A stretch of DNA of 64,000 bases from Thalassomonas sp. M1454 (lineage in GTDB: Bacteria; Pseudomonadota; Gammaproteobacteria; Enterobacterales; Alteromonadaceae). The DNA lies in assembly GCF_007097525.1 (NCBI RefSeq), contig NZ_VKDD01000002.1:310001-374000 (forward strand), read 5' to 3'. The position numbers were made by a program, and so were the translations under genes. How positions within the stretch are numbered: position 1 is the stretch's first letter; every line of letters begins with the position of its first letter. Under the pieces are notes generated by a model that saw only the letters and a list, made by a program, of their open reading frames with translations, was not told the origin of the DNA and searched no databases. Positions 18,420-28,658 of the stretch are shown here, piece by piece.

Positions 18420-20066
18420 ATGAGCGAACACCCACATGCTGGTAAACCTGCAAGACCAGTCGACAGAATTAATATTGGCCGCTTAACAAGTGAGTACTAT
18501 TTATTAAAGCCTGACGTAAATATTGCGGCTCAGCAAGTGAGTTTTGGTACCTCTGGGCATCGCGGTAGTGCCGCTAAAATTAGTTTTAATGAAAACCATA
18601 TCTTAGCTATTTGCCAAGCGGTTGCAGAATATAGAACGCAGCAAGGTTTTACTGGACCGTTATTCTTAGGCAAAGATACGCACGCACTTTCAGAGCCTGC
18701 GTTTGCTTCAGCGATAAGTGTACTTATTGCTAATGGTGTACCTGTTGTTATTCAACAAGATGAAGGCTTTACGCCAACGCCTGTTATTTCACGACTAATC
18801 ATTGTTCATAACAAAGAAAATACAGCACAAGCGGATGGTTTGATCATAACACCATCACATAATCCGCCAAGTGATGGTGGTATTAAATACAACCCTCCAC
18901 ATGGTGGTCCAGCAGAAGGTGAAATAACTAAGCTTATTGAGCAACGAGCCAATGAGATTTTAGCTAATGACTTAGTCGATGTTAAGCAATTGCCTTTTAC
19001 TCAAGCGATGCAATCACCTAATTTAGCTAAGCAAGATTTTATTCAGTTTTATACCCAGCAACTCGCGCAAGTTATTGACATGGCAGCCATAAGTAAAGCG
19101 GGTATCCGTATTGGTGTTGATCCACTTGGTGGCTCAGGTATTGATTATTGGCCTGAAATTGCTAAACAATATAATTTAAATATTGAAGTCGTTAATCCGG
19201 TAGTAGATGCAAGTTTTGCATTTATGCCATTAGATAAAGACGGCAAAATTCGAATGGATTGTTCATCGCCATATGCTATGGCTGGTCTTATCGAAATGAA
19301 AGACAAATTCGATGTCAGTGTTGGTAACGATCCTGATTTTGACCGCCATGGTATTGTTACCCCTGGTGGCGGTTTAATGAACCCAAACCATTACTTAGCG
19401 GTTGCCATAAATTATTTATTGACCCATCGTAGTTGGCCAGAAACAGCTAAAATTGGTAAAACCTTAGTGTCTAGCTCTCTTATTGACCGATTAGCGCAAA
19501 AACTTGATAAGCCCTTGTCCGAAGTACCTGTGGGTTTTAAATGGTTTGTTGATGGTCTTAAAGATTCTAGCTACGCTTTTGGCGGCGAAGAAAGTGCGGG
19601 TGCATCTTTCCTTGCTTTAGATGGTAGTTGCTGGACCACAGATAAAGACGGTTTTGTAATGTGTTTACTAGCAGCAGAAATGTTAGCTGTAACAGGTAAA
19701 GATGCGTATCAATGGTTCCGCTTTTTAGCGCAAGAATTAGGTGAGCCTAGCTATGGTAGAGTAGAAGCCGTTGCTACTACAGCGCAAAAGCAGGTATTAA
19801 CGTCATTATCAAAAGCCGACATCAGTCAAGACACCTTAGCAGGCGAGAAAATTACAGCTGTGCTTAGTCATGCTCCTGGTAATAATGCTGCAATAGGCGG
19901 TGTAAAAGTCGTTACTGATAATGGTTGGTTTGCCGCTCGTCCATCTGGTACGGAAGAGATCTATAAAATTTATGCCGAAAGCTTTATCAGTGATGAGCAC
20001 CTACAAACCATTATAAGTGAAGCGCAAGTACTTGTGAGTGCTGCATTTAAAAACGCAGGGTTATAG
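18420..20066 (+). CDS. pgm: Phosphoglucomutase, alpha-D-glucose phosphate-specific
   Basis: A 548-residue phosphohexomutase with 'GTSGHRGSA' near residue 43, the phosphoserine loop '[18 protein letters not shown]', the Mg-binding loop '[10 protein letters not shown]', the sugar-binding '[10 protein letters not shown]' and the phosphate-binding '[15 protein letters not shown]' near the C-terminus. It interconverts glucose-1-phosphate and glucose-6-phosphate for glycogen and envelope sugar metabolism. AAGGA precedes the ATG. It is behind seqA and ends with a strong terminator. Confidence 0.97.
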   Translation: MSEHPHAGKPARPVDRINIGRLTSEYYLLKPDVNIAAQQVSFGTSGHRGSAAKISFNENHILAICQAVAEYRTQQGFTGPLFLGKDTHALSEPAFASAISVLIANGVPVVIQQDEGFTPTPVISRLIIVHNKENTAQADGLIITPSHNPPSDGGIKYNPPHGGPAEGEITKLIEQRANEILANDLVDVKQLPFTQAMQSPNLAKQDFIQFYTQQLAQVIDMAAISKAGIRIGVDPLGGSGIDYWPEIAKQYNLNIEVVNPVVDASFAFMPLDKDGKIRMDCSSPYAMAGLIEMKDKFDVSVGNDPDFDRHGIVTPGGGLMNPNHYLAVAINYLLTHRSWPETAKIGKTLVSSSLIDRLAQKLDKPLSEVPVGFKWFVDGLKDSSYAFGGEESAGASFLALDGSCWTTDKDGFVMCLLAAEMLAVTGKDAYQWFRFLAQELGEPSYGRVEAVATTAQKQVLTSLSKADISQDTLAGEKITAVLSHAPGNNAAIGGVKVVTDNGWFAARPSGTEEIYKIYAESFISDEHLQTIISEAQVLVSAAFKNAGL

Positions 20067-20088
20067 TTCCCATTAGATAATAAGTCAA

Positions 20089-20122
20089 AACCTTGAGACG
20101 GTAACGTTTCGAGGTTTTTTTG
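20089..20122 (+). terminator. Terminator of seqA-pgm
   Basis: AACCTTGAGACG (20089-20100) pairs over 12 bases, two of them G-T, with CGTTTCGAGGTT (20105-20116) around GTAA, then a T-run to 20121. Confidence 0.9.
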
Positions 20123-20139
20123 GCAAAAATTAATTGCCT

Positions 20140-20946
20140 TTAACGGCTGAAGGTAGAGGTTTTTTTCCAGTGTTTACCAAGGTAATCCGTTGTTTTCTGC
20201 TTGGTAGAATTAACCCAAAAATCAGTTCTGTTAAACATATATTGTGGAAAATAATTTTGACTAATTGCGGCTAACGGGTAATGATTCCAAGACTTTCCTG
20301 AGCGTTTACTCGTAGCTTCTAATAAATATGTCTTATTATTTTTATTTACTACAACCCAAGCGTGTCCTTCAGTTTTATATTTCCCTAAGGCTACTCTCGC
20401 ATCAAGACCTTCTGAAATTAGCCAGTCAGCAAGAGCAATAGCATGATCTTCACAATCACCTCTTGGTAAGCGAAAAGCCTGAGCAGAGTTTTGCCATAAA
20501 TCTCTTGCACCATATTGTTCATCATCTAATTGATAGGTTTTTATCTGGGCTAATGTATACAATGGCAGCCAATGATTTTTTACTGCAAAAGGGCGAATTC
20601 CAACCAAGTAGCTGTTTACGAAATGGTGTTTCCAATCTAGCCCCATTGAAGATGCGGTAGCATAAACGCCATTACTATCTTGCCAAGTTAGAGTATAAGC
20701 AGGCATCCTTTTTGTGTTGTTTCGACGGTCTACCGCTGCTTGGATACCCGCCTCAGTCCAGGTTTGACCATTGCTGGCAAAGGTTATGCTTCCTTTTTGA
20801 TTTGCGTTAGTGGTTAGTTTTGCTGAAATTTTATCTGCGGCTTGTTGTGCCTTGATGATCAGTTGCTGATCGAAGGCATCGACTTCTCTTGGTTTAAACG
20901 TTGCAATAATGAATACAGCAATAAAAAATAAAATAAAATATTTCAT
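20140..20946 (-). CDS. Transglutaminase-like cysteine peptidase
   Basis: About 268 residues from the ATG at 20946, five bases after the stop of the DUF350 gene; an upstream in-frame start would overlap that gene. An N-terminal hydrophobic segment (MKYFILFFIAVFIIATF) acts as signal or anchor. The core has the triad pattern of bacterial transglutaminase-like peptidases: Cys in 'LPRGDCEDHAIALADWL', His in 'GHAWVVVN', and an acidic residue in 'YLLEATSKRSG'. It would act in the periplasm on peptides or proteins; the substrate is unknown. Pairing with DUF350 suggests a joint envelope function. Confidence 0.78.
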   Translation of the reverse strand: MKYFILFFIAVFIIATFKPREVDAFDQQLIIKAQQAADKISAKLTTNANQKGSITFASNGQTWTEAGIQAAVDRRNNTKRMPAYTLTWQDSNGVYATASSMGLDWKHHFVNSYLVGIRPFAVKNHWLPLYTLAQIKTYQLDDEQYGARDLWQNSAQAFRLPRGDCEDHAIALADWLISEGLDARVALGKYKTEGHAWVVVNKNNKTYLLEATSKRSGKSWNHYPLAAISQNYFPQYMFNRTDFWVNSTKQKTTDYLGKHWKKTSTFSR

Positions 20947-20951
20947 TACAA

Positions 20952-21185
20952 CTATGATTTCAAACCAAAACAAATGATTAGAGCAACAAAAATTAATATC
21001 GCAGAGGCAAATATGGCAACAGCTAAATTATTTTGTTTTAACTCGTTTTGTATATCGACACCTTTTAATAATTTTTTATCTATGATTATTAACGCGCTCA
21101 CCGCGACAAACAAAGCAATTACGGTGTAACTCAAGTTGATTGCTAAGTTGATCAAACTCGCAGAAATAAAATCCCATTCCATCAT
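20952..21185 (-). CDS. DUF350 membrane protein (YjfL-like)
   Basis: A 77-residue protein with two hydrophobic segments (about 10-35 and 53-74) and the DUF350 pattern 'DIQNELKQNNLAVAIFASAI' between them. DUF350 proteins often come in pairs or multiples and their function is unknown. It is followed within five bases by the transglutaminase-like gene, so the two form an operon. Confidence 0.8.
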   Translation of the reverse strand: MMEWDFISASLINLAINLSYTVIALFVAVSALIIIDKKLLKGVDIQNELKQNNLAVAIFASAILIFVALIICFGLKS

Positions 21186-21323
21186 GTGTTCCTTTTATTA
21201 TTATATTTTTCAATTAGATATATTATGGTAAGTCATTTTTATATCCTAATTATGAGTAAAAATAAACCACTTATAAAATTAGCATTAGACCATTCGATAT
21301 AAAATTGCAGAAGCTAGGATAAA

Positions 21324-21348
21324 AAAGCCTTATTATTAATAAGGCTTT
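21324..21348 (-). terminator. Terminator of the orphan gene at 21379
   Basis: AAAGCCTTATT (21324-21334) pairs with AATAAGGCTTT (21338-21348) around ATT, with a T-run on the minus-strand side (complement of 21321-21326). Confidence 0.82.
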
Positions 21349-21378
21349 ATACTGTATCTGAGATATAAAACAGCAGTA

Positions 21379-21699
21379 TTAACGCTTTGAACCACCATGC
21401 TTTTTCATTTGTACTACTTTTTGCGCTATTGCTAATAATTCTGGCGCAATGTCATCTGCACCATTTCTTATTAATTTACTTACATCGCCAGATGAAAATA
21501 ATCCTCGCTCTGATTGCACTCCTAATGCACGAACAAAGTCTTTAGTTTTACCTGTGCTAGCAGTATCAATATATTTGAGGATAATTTCCTCATTAACACT
21601 TGCTGGCTCTCGTTTTAAAACACTCACTGTATTTGTTAGTTCTTGTATGTCGGCTTGTAGTTGCTCAATTAGCTCAGCAATATTGGTATAAGGTTTCAT
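21379..21699 (-). CDS. Small hypothetical protein with N-terminal coiled coil
   Basis: A 106-residue cytoplasmic protein I do not recognise. Residues 5-35 ('IAELIEQLQADIQELTNTVS') have a heptad-like pattern and may form a coiled coil. The rest is helical and polar, with 'LKYIDTASTGKTKDFVRALG' and 'DVSKLIRNGADDIAPELLAI'. The tail is basic. It has its own terminator and no clear partner. Base use is like its neighbours. A DNA-associated role is only a guess from the basic tail. Confidence 0.65.
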   Translation of the reverse strand: MKPYTNIAELIEQLQADIQELTNTVSVLKREPASVNEEIILKYIDTASTGKTKDFVRALGVQSERGLFSSGDVSKLIRNGADDIAPELLAIAQKVVQMKKHGGSKR

Positions 21700-21911
21700 T
21701 AAATTTAGCTCTTAGTTGCGCAAGGGGAGGGTTTGATTAATAGTTAGTATAACGCTAAAACCAGTCTTTAACCGTATTAACGAGTTTACTCTTAAATCTG
21801 GTGGTTGTTGCGTTTACATTACATCAGCGCACTATTTAACTTTGTTATTAATTAGCAACCTAGGTGATATTAACCTAAAATAGCAACATCATTTAGCAAA
21901 GTGTTTTTATC

Positions 21912-22994
21912 GTGTCACAAATCCAACAACAATTACTGAAAACCGGCGATTTTCTTGCTATTACACGCCAATACCCACAGCAACTACCTGAAGCATTTAG
22001 CTTTACTCTTACTCATCCGCAATCTCAATTACAAACTTTGGTTAGCGTGCTTGATACTGGCGTAATTAGTTTTGAGCCAATCGAGCAGTTTACCGATAGT
22101 GATGTGGTGTTATCGAGTGCCATACATGGTAATGAGACTGCGCCAATTGAAATTTGCCAACAACTTATTCAAGAACTGATTTTAGGTAAAATTGAGTTAA
22201 AACAAAGAGTTTTATTTTTATTTGGTAATCCTGAGTCCATTAATATTGGTGAGCGTTTTGTTGAGGAAAATTTAAATCGCTTATTTTCTGGTGCCCATAG
22301 TGATGGCGAGGGTTTATTTAATAATGAGCGTAAAAGGGCGCTAGCATTAGAAAATTATGTGCGTGACTTTTTTGATCAAGGAGCGATTATTTCTGGTGAC
22401 AGACAGCGCTTTCATTATGATTTACATACTGCGATTCGCGGCTCTAAAAATGATAAGTTTGCCGTTTATCCATTTTTAAATGGTAAAGCTTATAGCAAAC
22501 AACAATTACAGTTTTTACTAAGTTGCGGCATTAATACTATACTGTTATCACATAGCCCAACAACAACGTTTAGTTATTTTTCGGCTAATGAATTTTCTGC
22601 ACATGCTTTTACCGTAGAGTTAGGCAAAGTGGAGCCTTTTGGGCAAAACGATATGACTAAGTTTGCTAAAACTAAGCAATCATTAACAACCTTAATTACT
22701 ACACACAATCCGTGTTTTGGTGAATTTAATGGTAGTGAGTTTAATATATTTGAAATATATAAAATCATTAATCGTGAGCATGAAAACTTTACTTTTACCT
22801 TTGCCGACGATGCGCAGAACTTTACCGATTACCCTGTTGAGCATGTACTAGCGATTGATGGTTCAACCGAGCATAAAGTAACAGTTCCTGGAGAAGCTAT
22901 TATCTTTCCAAATGCTAATGTAGCTCTCGGTCAAAGAGCGTTATTAACGGTGATACCAGTTAAAGTAAGTGATTTAGTTTTTACTGATAAGTAA
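21912..22994 (+). CDS. astE: Succinylglutamate desuccinylase
   Basis: A 360-residue zinc carboxypeptidase-fold enzyme. The metal ligands are in 'SAIHGNETAPIEIC' (His and Glu) and 'FHYDLHTAIRGSK' (His); the general base is in 'FTVELGKVEPFG'. It performs the last step of the arginine succinyltransferase pathway, splitting N-succinylglutamate to glutamate and succinate. The other ast genes (astA, B, C, D) are not in this window, so it stands alone. The start is a GTG at 21912; no better upstream choice is visible. Confidence 0.93.
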   Translation: MSQIQQQLLKTGDFLAITRQYPQQLPEAFSFTLTHPQSQLQTLVSVLDTGVISFEPIEQFTDSDVVLSSAIHGNETAPIEICQQLIQELILGKIELKQRVLFLFGNPESINIGERFVEENLNRLFSGAHSDGEGLFNNERKRALALENYVRDFFDQGAIISGDRQRFHYDLHTAIRGSKNDKFAVYPFLNGKAYSKQQLQFLLSCGINTILLSHSPTTTFSYFSANEFSAHAFTVELGKVEPFGQNDMTKFAKTKQSLTTLITTHNPCFGEFNGSEFNIFEIYKIINREHENFTFTFADDAQNFTDYPVEHVLAIDGSTEHKVTVPGEAIIFPNANVALGQRALLTVIPVKVSDLVFTDK

Positions 22995-23274
22995 TTTTAA
23001 ATTACTTTGGCGACAACAATAACTCCTATAATAAGCGCCTCTTGCTTGTTTAAAGTGTAAAGCTAGATTGCCAGTAAAAGTGTTCTTGTAAGGCCTAATT
23101 TAGGCAAAAAATTGCAACTCATTTTTGCTGGCGTTAAAGTCTCGTGAAATTTACAACAATAAAAATAATCACAACAACGTAACCATAATAGTTCAGTACT
23201 CGATACTGAAAATCTAATAATACGACGTTTGAATTATTTTATAAGCCATTTAGGCGAAAACAAAAGAGAAGCTT

Positions 23275-24459
23275 ATGGACGCAGAAATGTATCAAGAAGG
23301 CCGTACTATTCATCAAGTTGAATTTATTGACGGTCATTCTGTCGAAATCCCAATTCTAAAAATTCTAAAACAAGACGGCAGTGTTTATGACAATGCTGAT
23401 ATGCCTGAAATTGATCAAGCCTTAGCGACAAAAATTTATAAAACTTTGGCTTTTCACCGTGTACTCGATGAGCGTATGGTTGCCTCACAACGTCAAGGTC
23501 GCTTAAGTTTTTATATGACAGCGCTTGGTGAAGAAGCCGCAAGTGTTGGTAGCGCAGCTGCCTTAGATGATAAAGATATGATCATGGCGCAATATCGTGA
23601 GCAAGGTGCGTTAATGTTCCGTGGCTTTCGTTTAGAGCAGTTTATGAATCAAATGTTCTCTAACGAGTTAGATCTTGGTAAAGGTCGTCAAATGCCTATC
23701 CACTATGGTTCACAAGAATTGAACTATATGACCATTTCATCACCTTTAGGTACACAAATCCCGCAAGCTGCAGGCTATGCTTACGGGCAAAAGCTTAAAG
23801 GCAATCAAACCTGTACTATTTGTTATTTTGGTGAAGGCGCAGCATCTGAAGGTGACTTCCATGCCGGCTTAAATATGGCTGCAGTTCATAAAGCGCCTGT
23901 TATCTTTTTCTGTCGTAACAACGGCTACGCAATCTCTACACCTTCATCACAACAATACATGGGTAATGGTATAGCTAGTCGCGGTGTTGGTTATGGTATT
24001 AAAACCATTCGTGTCGATGGTAATGATTTACTTGCTGTTTTAAAAGCAACGCAAGTTGCTCGTAAATACGCTATTGAAAATAATGCACCAGTGGTTATTG
24101 AAGCCATGTCTTATCGTTTAGGGGCGCATTCAACTTCAGATGACCCATCGGGCTACCGTACAAAAGAAGAAGAAGCTAAATACGCTGAACACGACCCAAT
24201 CTTACGCATGAAAAACTGGATGCTAGCAAAAGGTTGGTGGGATGAAGAACAAGAAACTGCCACGTTTGAAGGTTTAAGAGAAGATGTGTTAGCAGCAGTT
24301 AAAGTGGCTGAAGTTATCGACAAGCCTAATTTAGAGTCAATGTTTGATGATGTTTATGACGTTCCAACACCACAATTAAAAGAACAATTAGCCGAACTAA
24401 AAGAGCATATTAAAAAGTACCCAGATGCTTACCCAGTGACAGCAGGGAGAATAAAATAA
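23275..24459 (+). CDS. bkdA1: Branched-chain 2-oxoacid dehydrogenase E1, alpha subunit
   Basis: A 394-residue thiamine-diphosphate enzyme subunit with '[16 protein letters not shown]', the ThDP motif beginning '[17 protein letters not shown]' and ending in '[11 protein letters not shown]', and the phosphorylation-loop-like '[16 protein letters not shown]'. These are typical of the branched-chain type. It decarboxylates 2-oxoacids from valine, leucine and isoleucine. The start of the beta-subunit gene overlaps its stop (TAATG). It is first in an operon of three. Confidence 0.93.
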   Translation: MDAEMYQEGRTIHQVEFIDGHSVEIPILKILKQDGSVYDNADMPEIDQALATKIYKTLAFHRVLDERMVASQRQGRLSFYMTALGEEAASVGSAAALDDKDMIMAQYREQGALMFRGFRLEQFMNQMFSNELDLGKGRQMPIHYGSQELNYMTISSPLGTQIPQAAGYAYGQKLKGNQTCTICYFGEGAASEGDFHAGLNMAAVHKAPVIFFCRNNGYAISTPSSQQYMGNGIASRGVGYGIKTIRVDGNDLLAVLKATQVARKYAIENNAPVVIEAMSYRLGAHSTSDDPSGYRTKEEEAKYAEHDPILRMKNWMLAKGWWDEEQETATFEGLREDVLAAVKVAEVIDKPNLESMFDDVYDVPTPQLKEQLAELKEHIKKYPDAYPVTAGRIK

Positions 24460-25436
24460 TGGCGAAAATGAATCTACTACAAGCGATAAATAACGCCTTA
24501 GATATCGCGATGACAGAAAATGACTCAGCAGTTTGTTTTGGTGAAGATGTTGGTCATTTTGGCGGCGTATTCCGTGCTACCAGTAATTTACAAGAAAAGT
24601 TTGGTAAAGACCGTTGTTTCAATACTCCGCTTACTGAGCAAGGCATTATGGGGTTTGCCAATGGTTTAGCTGCACAGGGCAGCGTACCTATTGCTGAAAT
24701 ACAATTTGCCGATTACATCTTCCCGGCTTTTGATCAAATCGTTAATGAATCAGCAAAGTTCAGATACCGTAGTGGTAATGAATTTAATGTAGGTAATTTA
24801 ACTATTCGCACACCTTACGGTGGTGGTATTGCTGGTGGTTTATACCACAGTCAATCTCCTGAAGCGTATTTTGCTCATACCCCTGGTTTGAAAATTGTTG
24901 TTCCTCGTAACCCTTATCAAGCTAAGGGCCTATTACTTGCGGCAATTCGCGATAAAAACCCGGTGGTATTTTTTGAGCCGAAAAAGTTATACCGTGCATC
25001 AACAGGCGAAGTACCTGAAGAGGACTACCAATTACCACTAGGTAAAGCTGAAGTTGTTAAATCTGGCAGTGATATAACTTTGCTAGGTTGGGGCGCTCAA
25101 ATGGAAACTATTGAGAAAGCCGCTGAAATGGCTGAAGCTAAGGGCGTTTCATGTGAGATTATTGATTTACGTTCAATACTTCCTTGGGATGTTGAAACCG
25201 TTGCTGCCTCTGTGAGCAAAACTGGCCGTTTGCTGATAAATCATGAAGCACCATTAACCGGTGGATTTGCTGGCGAGATAGCTGCAACAATCCAAGATAA
25301 ATGTTTCTTACACTTAGAATCTCCTATAGCACGAGTATGTGGTTTAGATACGCCTTTCCCATTAGCGCAAGAAAAAGAATACATGCCTGATGAATTAAAA
25401 ACTTTTGAAGCCATTATGGCCTCAATTAACTACTAG
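24459..25436 (+). CDS. bkdA2: Branched-chain 2-oxoacid dehydrogenase E1, beta subunit
   Basis: A 325-residue transketolase-like subunit with '[20 protein letters not shown]', '[17 protein letters not shown]', '[17 protein letters not shown]' and '[16 protein letters not shown]'. It completes the alpha2beta2 E1 with the preceding gene, transferring the acyl group to the E2 lipoyl arm. Overlap with the alpha gene couples translation. The E2 gene follows after 12 bases. Confidence 0.93.
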   Translation: MAKMNLLQAINNALDIAMTENDSAVCFGEDVGHFGGVFRATSNLQEKFGKDRCFNTPLTEQGIMGFANGLAAQGSVPIAEIQFADYIFPAFDQIVNESAKFRYRSGNEFNVGNLTIRTPYGGGIAGGLYHSQSPEAYFAHTPGLKIVVPRNPYQAKGLLLAAIRDKNPVVFFEPKKLYRASTGEVPEEDYQLPLGKAEVVKSGSDITLLGWGAQMETIEKAAEMAEAKGVSCEIIDLRSILPWDVETVAASVSKTGRLLINHEAPLTGGFAGEIAATIQDKCFLHLESPIARVCGLDTPFPLAQEKEYMPDELKTFEAIMASINY

Positions 25437-25448
25437 GAATTTACCGAT

Positions 25449-27029
25449 ATGAGTATTGATTTTATTTTACCTGATATTGGCGAAGGTATTGTTGAGTGTG
25501 AATTGGTTGAATGGTTAGTTAAAGAAGGCGATAGCATTGTTGAAGACCAACCTGTTGCTGATGTTATGACTGATAAAGCGCTAGTACAAATTCCAGCAAT
25601 GCATTCTGGTGTTATTGATAAGCTTTACTATGCCCAAGGTGATATTGCTAAAGTACATTCACCTTTATTTGCGATGACTCCTACTGATAGTGCACCTGCT
25701 CAAACAACCGCTCCAGCCCTAGTTGCAGAAGTAGCTGAGCCAGTTGTACAAGAAACACAAACAGCACAAGCTGTTACAGGTGCGAATGTTGTCGAAGACT
25801 TTATTCTTCCTGATATTGGCGAAGGTATTGTGGAGTGTGAAATTGTTGACTGGTTAGTTAGCGAAGGCGATATAATTGAAGAAGACCAAGCGGTAGTTGA
25901 TGTAATGACTGATAAGGCATTAGTTCAAATACCAGCGAAACATGCGGGTAAGGTAGTTAAATTACATTACGGAAAAGGTGATATTGCCCAGGTTCATAAA
26001 CCTTTATTTGCTATTGAAATTGCCAACAGTGCATCGACATCTGTTTCTATCTCTGCAAAAGAAGAGGTTGTTACTCCTGAGGTAGCTGCAGCGTCTGCAA
26101 CTGCTGTTTCTGCACCTGTGGTAAACACTCAAAGTACTAATACTGTTGTTAATGGCAAAGCATTAGCAAGCCCAGCAGTTCGCCGCGTAGCTCGCGAGCT
26201 TAATGTAAACATTCACGAAGTTGCAGGCAGCGGACCTAAAGGACGCGTGTTTAAGCAGGACGTAGTTAACTTCACCGCACCTCAAGCGAGTACGCAAGTT
26301 AAAGACGTTGTTGCAACATCAACGAGCACTCGTACTGAGCCTATCCGCGGTATTAAAGCGGCAATGGCAAAAGCTATGGTTGCGTCTGTTTCTACGATTC
26401 CGCACTTTACTTATTGTGAAGAAATTGACATGACCAACCTTATTGCGTTACGTGGTCAGTTAAAAGAAGTGTATGCGAAGCAAGACATTAAATTAACTAT
26501 GATGCCATTCTTTATGAAGTCGATGTCGTTAGCGTTAAAGCAATACCCATTAATGAATAGCAAAGTAAATGACGATTGCAGTGAAATCACTTACTTTGAT
26601 GATCATAATATTGGTATGGCAGTTGATTCTAAAGTTGGTTTGTTAGTACCAAACGTTAAAAATGTTGAGTCAAAATCAATTATGGATGTAGCAAAAGAAG
26701 TTACACGTTTAACTAACGATGCTAGAGAAGGGCGTGTTGCCTCAGCCGATATTAAAGGCGGCACAATAAGTATCTCAAATATTGGCGCACTCGGCGGTAC
26801 GGTTGCTACGCCAATCATTAACAAACCAGAAGTGGCTATTGTTGCTTTAGGCAAGCTACAAACACTGCCGCGTTTTGATGAAAATGGTAATGTTGTTGCT
26901 CGCTCTATTATGCAAGTAAGCTGGTCTGGAGATCACCGCGTAATTGATGGTGGCACAATAGCTCGCTTTAGTAACTTATGGAAGTCATTCCTTGAAGAGC
27001 CAACCTCGATGCTAATGCATATGAGTTAA
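25449..27029 (+). CDS. bkdB: Branched-chain 2-oxoacid dehydrogenase E2 (dihydrolipoyl acyltransferase) with two lipoyl domains
   Basis: A 526-residue protein with two nearly identical lipoyl domains (about 3-78 and 116-191), each with 'DVMTDKALVQIPA'; the lipoylated lysines are Lys43 and Lys156. Ala/Val/Thr-rich linkers follow each. A peripheral subunit-binding domain (about 236-274, 'LASPAVRRVARELNVNIHEV') is followed by the catalytic domain with 'SWSGDHRVIDGG'. It transfers acyl groups to CoA. Most bacterial Bkd E2 proteins have one lipoyl domain, so the duplication is notable. No E3 gene follows; dihydrolipoamide dehydrogenase must come from another locus. Confidence 0.93.
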   Translation: MSIDFILPDIGEGIVECELVEWLVKEGDSIVEDQPVADVMTDKALVQIPAMHSGVIDKLYYAQGDIAKVHSPLFAMTPTDSAPAQTTAPALVAEVAEPVVQETQTAQAVTGANVVEDFILPDIGEGIVECEIVDWLVSEGDIIEEDQAVVDVMTDKALVQIPAKHAGKVVKLHYGKGDIAQVHKPLFAIEIANSASTSVSISAKEEVVTPEVAAASATAVSAPVVNTQSTNTVVNGKALASPAVRRVARELNVNIHEVAGSGPKGRVFKQDVVNFTAPQASTQVKDVVATSTSTRTEPIRGIKAAMAKAMVASVSTIPHFTYCEEIDMTNLIALRGQLKEVYAKQDIKLTMMPFFMKSMSLALKQYPLMNSKVNDDCSEITYFDDHNIGMAVDSKVGLLVPNVKNVESKSIMDVAKEVTRLTNDAREGRVASADIKGGTISISNIGALGGTVATPIINKPEVAIVALGKLQTLPRFDENGNVVARSIMQVSWSGDHRVIDGGTIARFSNLWKSFLEEPTSMLMHMS

Positions 27030-27071
27030 TTGCGTATTAAACCAATGTGCATGCATTAAAATGTTAATTAG

Positions 27072-27100
27072 AAAGGGCTTTCAGTATTGAAAGCCCTTTT
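27072..27100 (+). terminator. Terminator of the bkd operon
   Basis: AAAGGGCTTTCA (27072-27083) pairs with TGAAAGCCCTTT (27088-27099) around GTAT, followed by T. Confidence 0.88.
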
Positions 27101-27194
27101 CACATTTGTTTCATAGCAATTTTAGATAAACATCTTGCTATAGAATAAGAAGCGATTTAATTTAACTAACATCTATAAATTATAATCTGTAACT

Positions 27195-27731
27195 ATGAAT
27201 AAGTTATTTTCTTTACTTTTTGTTGTTATGACACTATTTATCGGTGTTAATGGAGCAGCATACTCTAAAAATAAGCTGGTTGTATTTGATAGTGATAATT
27301 TTGAGCCAGCTGTAGATTTAGTAAAAGTAGATAAGTCTTCTAGGCGTATGTATTTATATGCCAATAATACCTTGATTAAAGAATATCACATTGCCTTAGG
27401 GCCTCAGCCCAAAGGCCATAAAGAGCAAGAGGGCGATGGTCGAACACCTGAGGGCACTTATACCTTAGATTATAAAAAAGAAAATTCAGCCTTTTATCGC
27501 TCTATGCACATCGACTACCCAAACCAGCAAGATATTGCCAATGCGAAAGCTAAAAATGTCGACCCGGGTGGATTTATTATGGTTCATGGGCAAAAGACAT
27601 TAAGTGTTAAACAAGCGCTAATAAGACAAAAATATAATTGGACCGACGGCTGTATCGCTTTAACCAATGCTGAAATGGATGAGTTTATGGACTTAGTCGA
27701 TACCGGTACAAAAATTCAAATTAAGTGGTAA
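27195..27731 (+). CDS. L,D-transpeptidase-like protein (YkuD domain, YafK-like)
   Basis: A 178-residue protein with a signal peptide (cleavage about residue 25, after a Gly/Ala stretch). The YkuD domain follows with 'VDKSSRRMYLYANNTLIKEY', 'GDGRTPEGTY', 'GGFIMVHGQ' and the catalytic cysteine in 'NWTDGCIALTNAEMDEF' (Cys153). Such enzymes act on periplasmic peptidoglycan or cleave lipoprotein links. The YafK/DpaA branch cuts Lpp from peptidoglycan, but the exact activity cannot be read here. It is followed 49 bases later by a patatin gene. Confidence 0.86.
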   Translation: MNKLFSLLFVVMTLFIGVNGAAYSKNKLVVFDSDNFEPAVDLVKVDKSSRRMYLYANNTLIKEYHIALGPQPKGHKEQEGDGRTPEGTYTLDYKKENSAFYRSMHIDYPNQQDIANAKAKNVDPGGFIMVHGQKTLSVKQALIRQKYNWTDGCIALTNAEMDEFMDLVDTGTKIQIKW

Positions 27732-27779
27732 TTATTAATTTAATTAACCAATTAATAATAAAAAATAAGAATAAATGAT

Positions 27780-28658
27780 ATGAACAACAAACAAGCAGAA
27801 AATAATTTAGTTCTTGGCGGCGGTGGTGTTACCGGTATTGCCTGGATGACAGGGATCCTTGCCGGCCTAGAAGAAAATGGCTTAGATTTATCTATATTTG
27901 ATTCAATAGTTGGTACATCTGCTGGCTCAACAGTTGGCGCACAAATATCAAGCTCTACAAGCTTAACTGAGTTATTTGAACGTCAAGTTGATAAGAGCAA
28001 ACAAAACCATGAGCTTGTACCTAAATTGAATAAATTAGCTTTGTTATGGAAACTACTTCCTGCATTAAGGTATTGGAAGAGCCCTATAAAGTTTCGTCAA
28101 TGTATTGGCAAAATAGCTTCTAAAACTAATTCAGTACAACCAGAAAAGCGATTAGAGGTTATTCACGCAAGATTAACCGAGCACAACTGGCCGAGCGGAG
28201 ATTTAGCCCCAACGTTAAATATTATTGCTATCGATGCTCAAACAGGGCAACACGTTATCTTTAATCAAGACTCAGATATCAGTTTAACCAATGCTGTTGC
28301 TGCAAGTTGTGCCGTGCCAATCGTTTGGCCAGCCGTGCGAGATAATAATCATGTATTTGTTGATGGCGGTATCCGTTCAATGAACAATGCTGATTTGATC
28401 ACCGGCTGTAAAAAGGTATTAATCATCTCGCCAACAGGCGCAGGCAAAAAAGGCATGCCGTGGGCAAACTTGCAAGATGAAGTTGCGCTGTTAAAAGCTC
28501 AGGGTGCGCAAGTACACGTGATAATCCCTGATGAATACAGCTTGAGTGAAATGGGCAAGAATCCATTGGATCCTAATAAACGTACCGACTCTGCTTTAGC
28601 TGGCAAAAAACAAGGTTTGGCTATTTATCAAGATGTCGTGGATAGCCTAAAGCTTTAA
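27780..28658 (+). CDS. Patatin-like phospholipase
   Basis: A 292-residue patatin-family lipid hydrolase. The oxyanion-hole motif is 'LGGGGVTGIAWMTG' near residue 11, the nucleophile is Ser47 in 'VGTSAGSTVG', and the catalytic Asp is Asp195 in 'VDGGIRS'. No signal peptide, so it is cytoplasmic or delivered by another route. Expected to cleave acyl chains from phospholipids; the substrate is unknown. The gene before it encodes an L,D-transpeptidase, perhaps co-transcribed. Confidence 0.88.
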   Translation: MNNKQAENNLVLGGGGVTGIAWMTGILAGLEENGLDLSIFDSIVGTSAGSTVGAQISSSTSLTELFERQVDKSKQNHELVPKLNKLALLWKLLPALRYWKSPIKFRQCIGKIASKTNSVQPEKRLEVIHARLTEHNWPSGDLAPTLNIIAIDAQTGQHVIFNQDSDISLTNAVAASCAVPIVWPAVRDNNHVFVDGGIRSMNNADLITGCKKVLIISPTGAGKKGMPWANLQDEVALLKAQGAQVHVIIPDEYSLSEMGKNPLDPNKRTDSALAGKKQGLAIYQDVVDSLKL

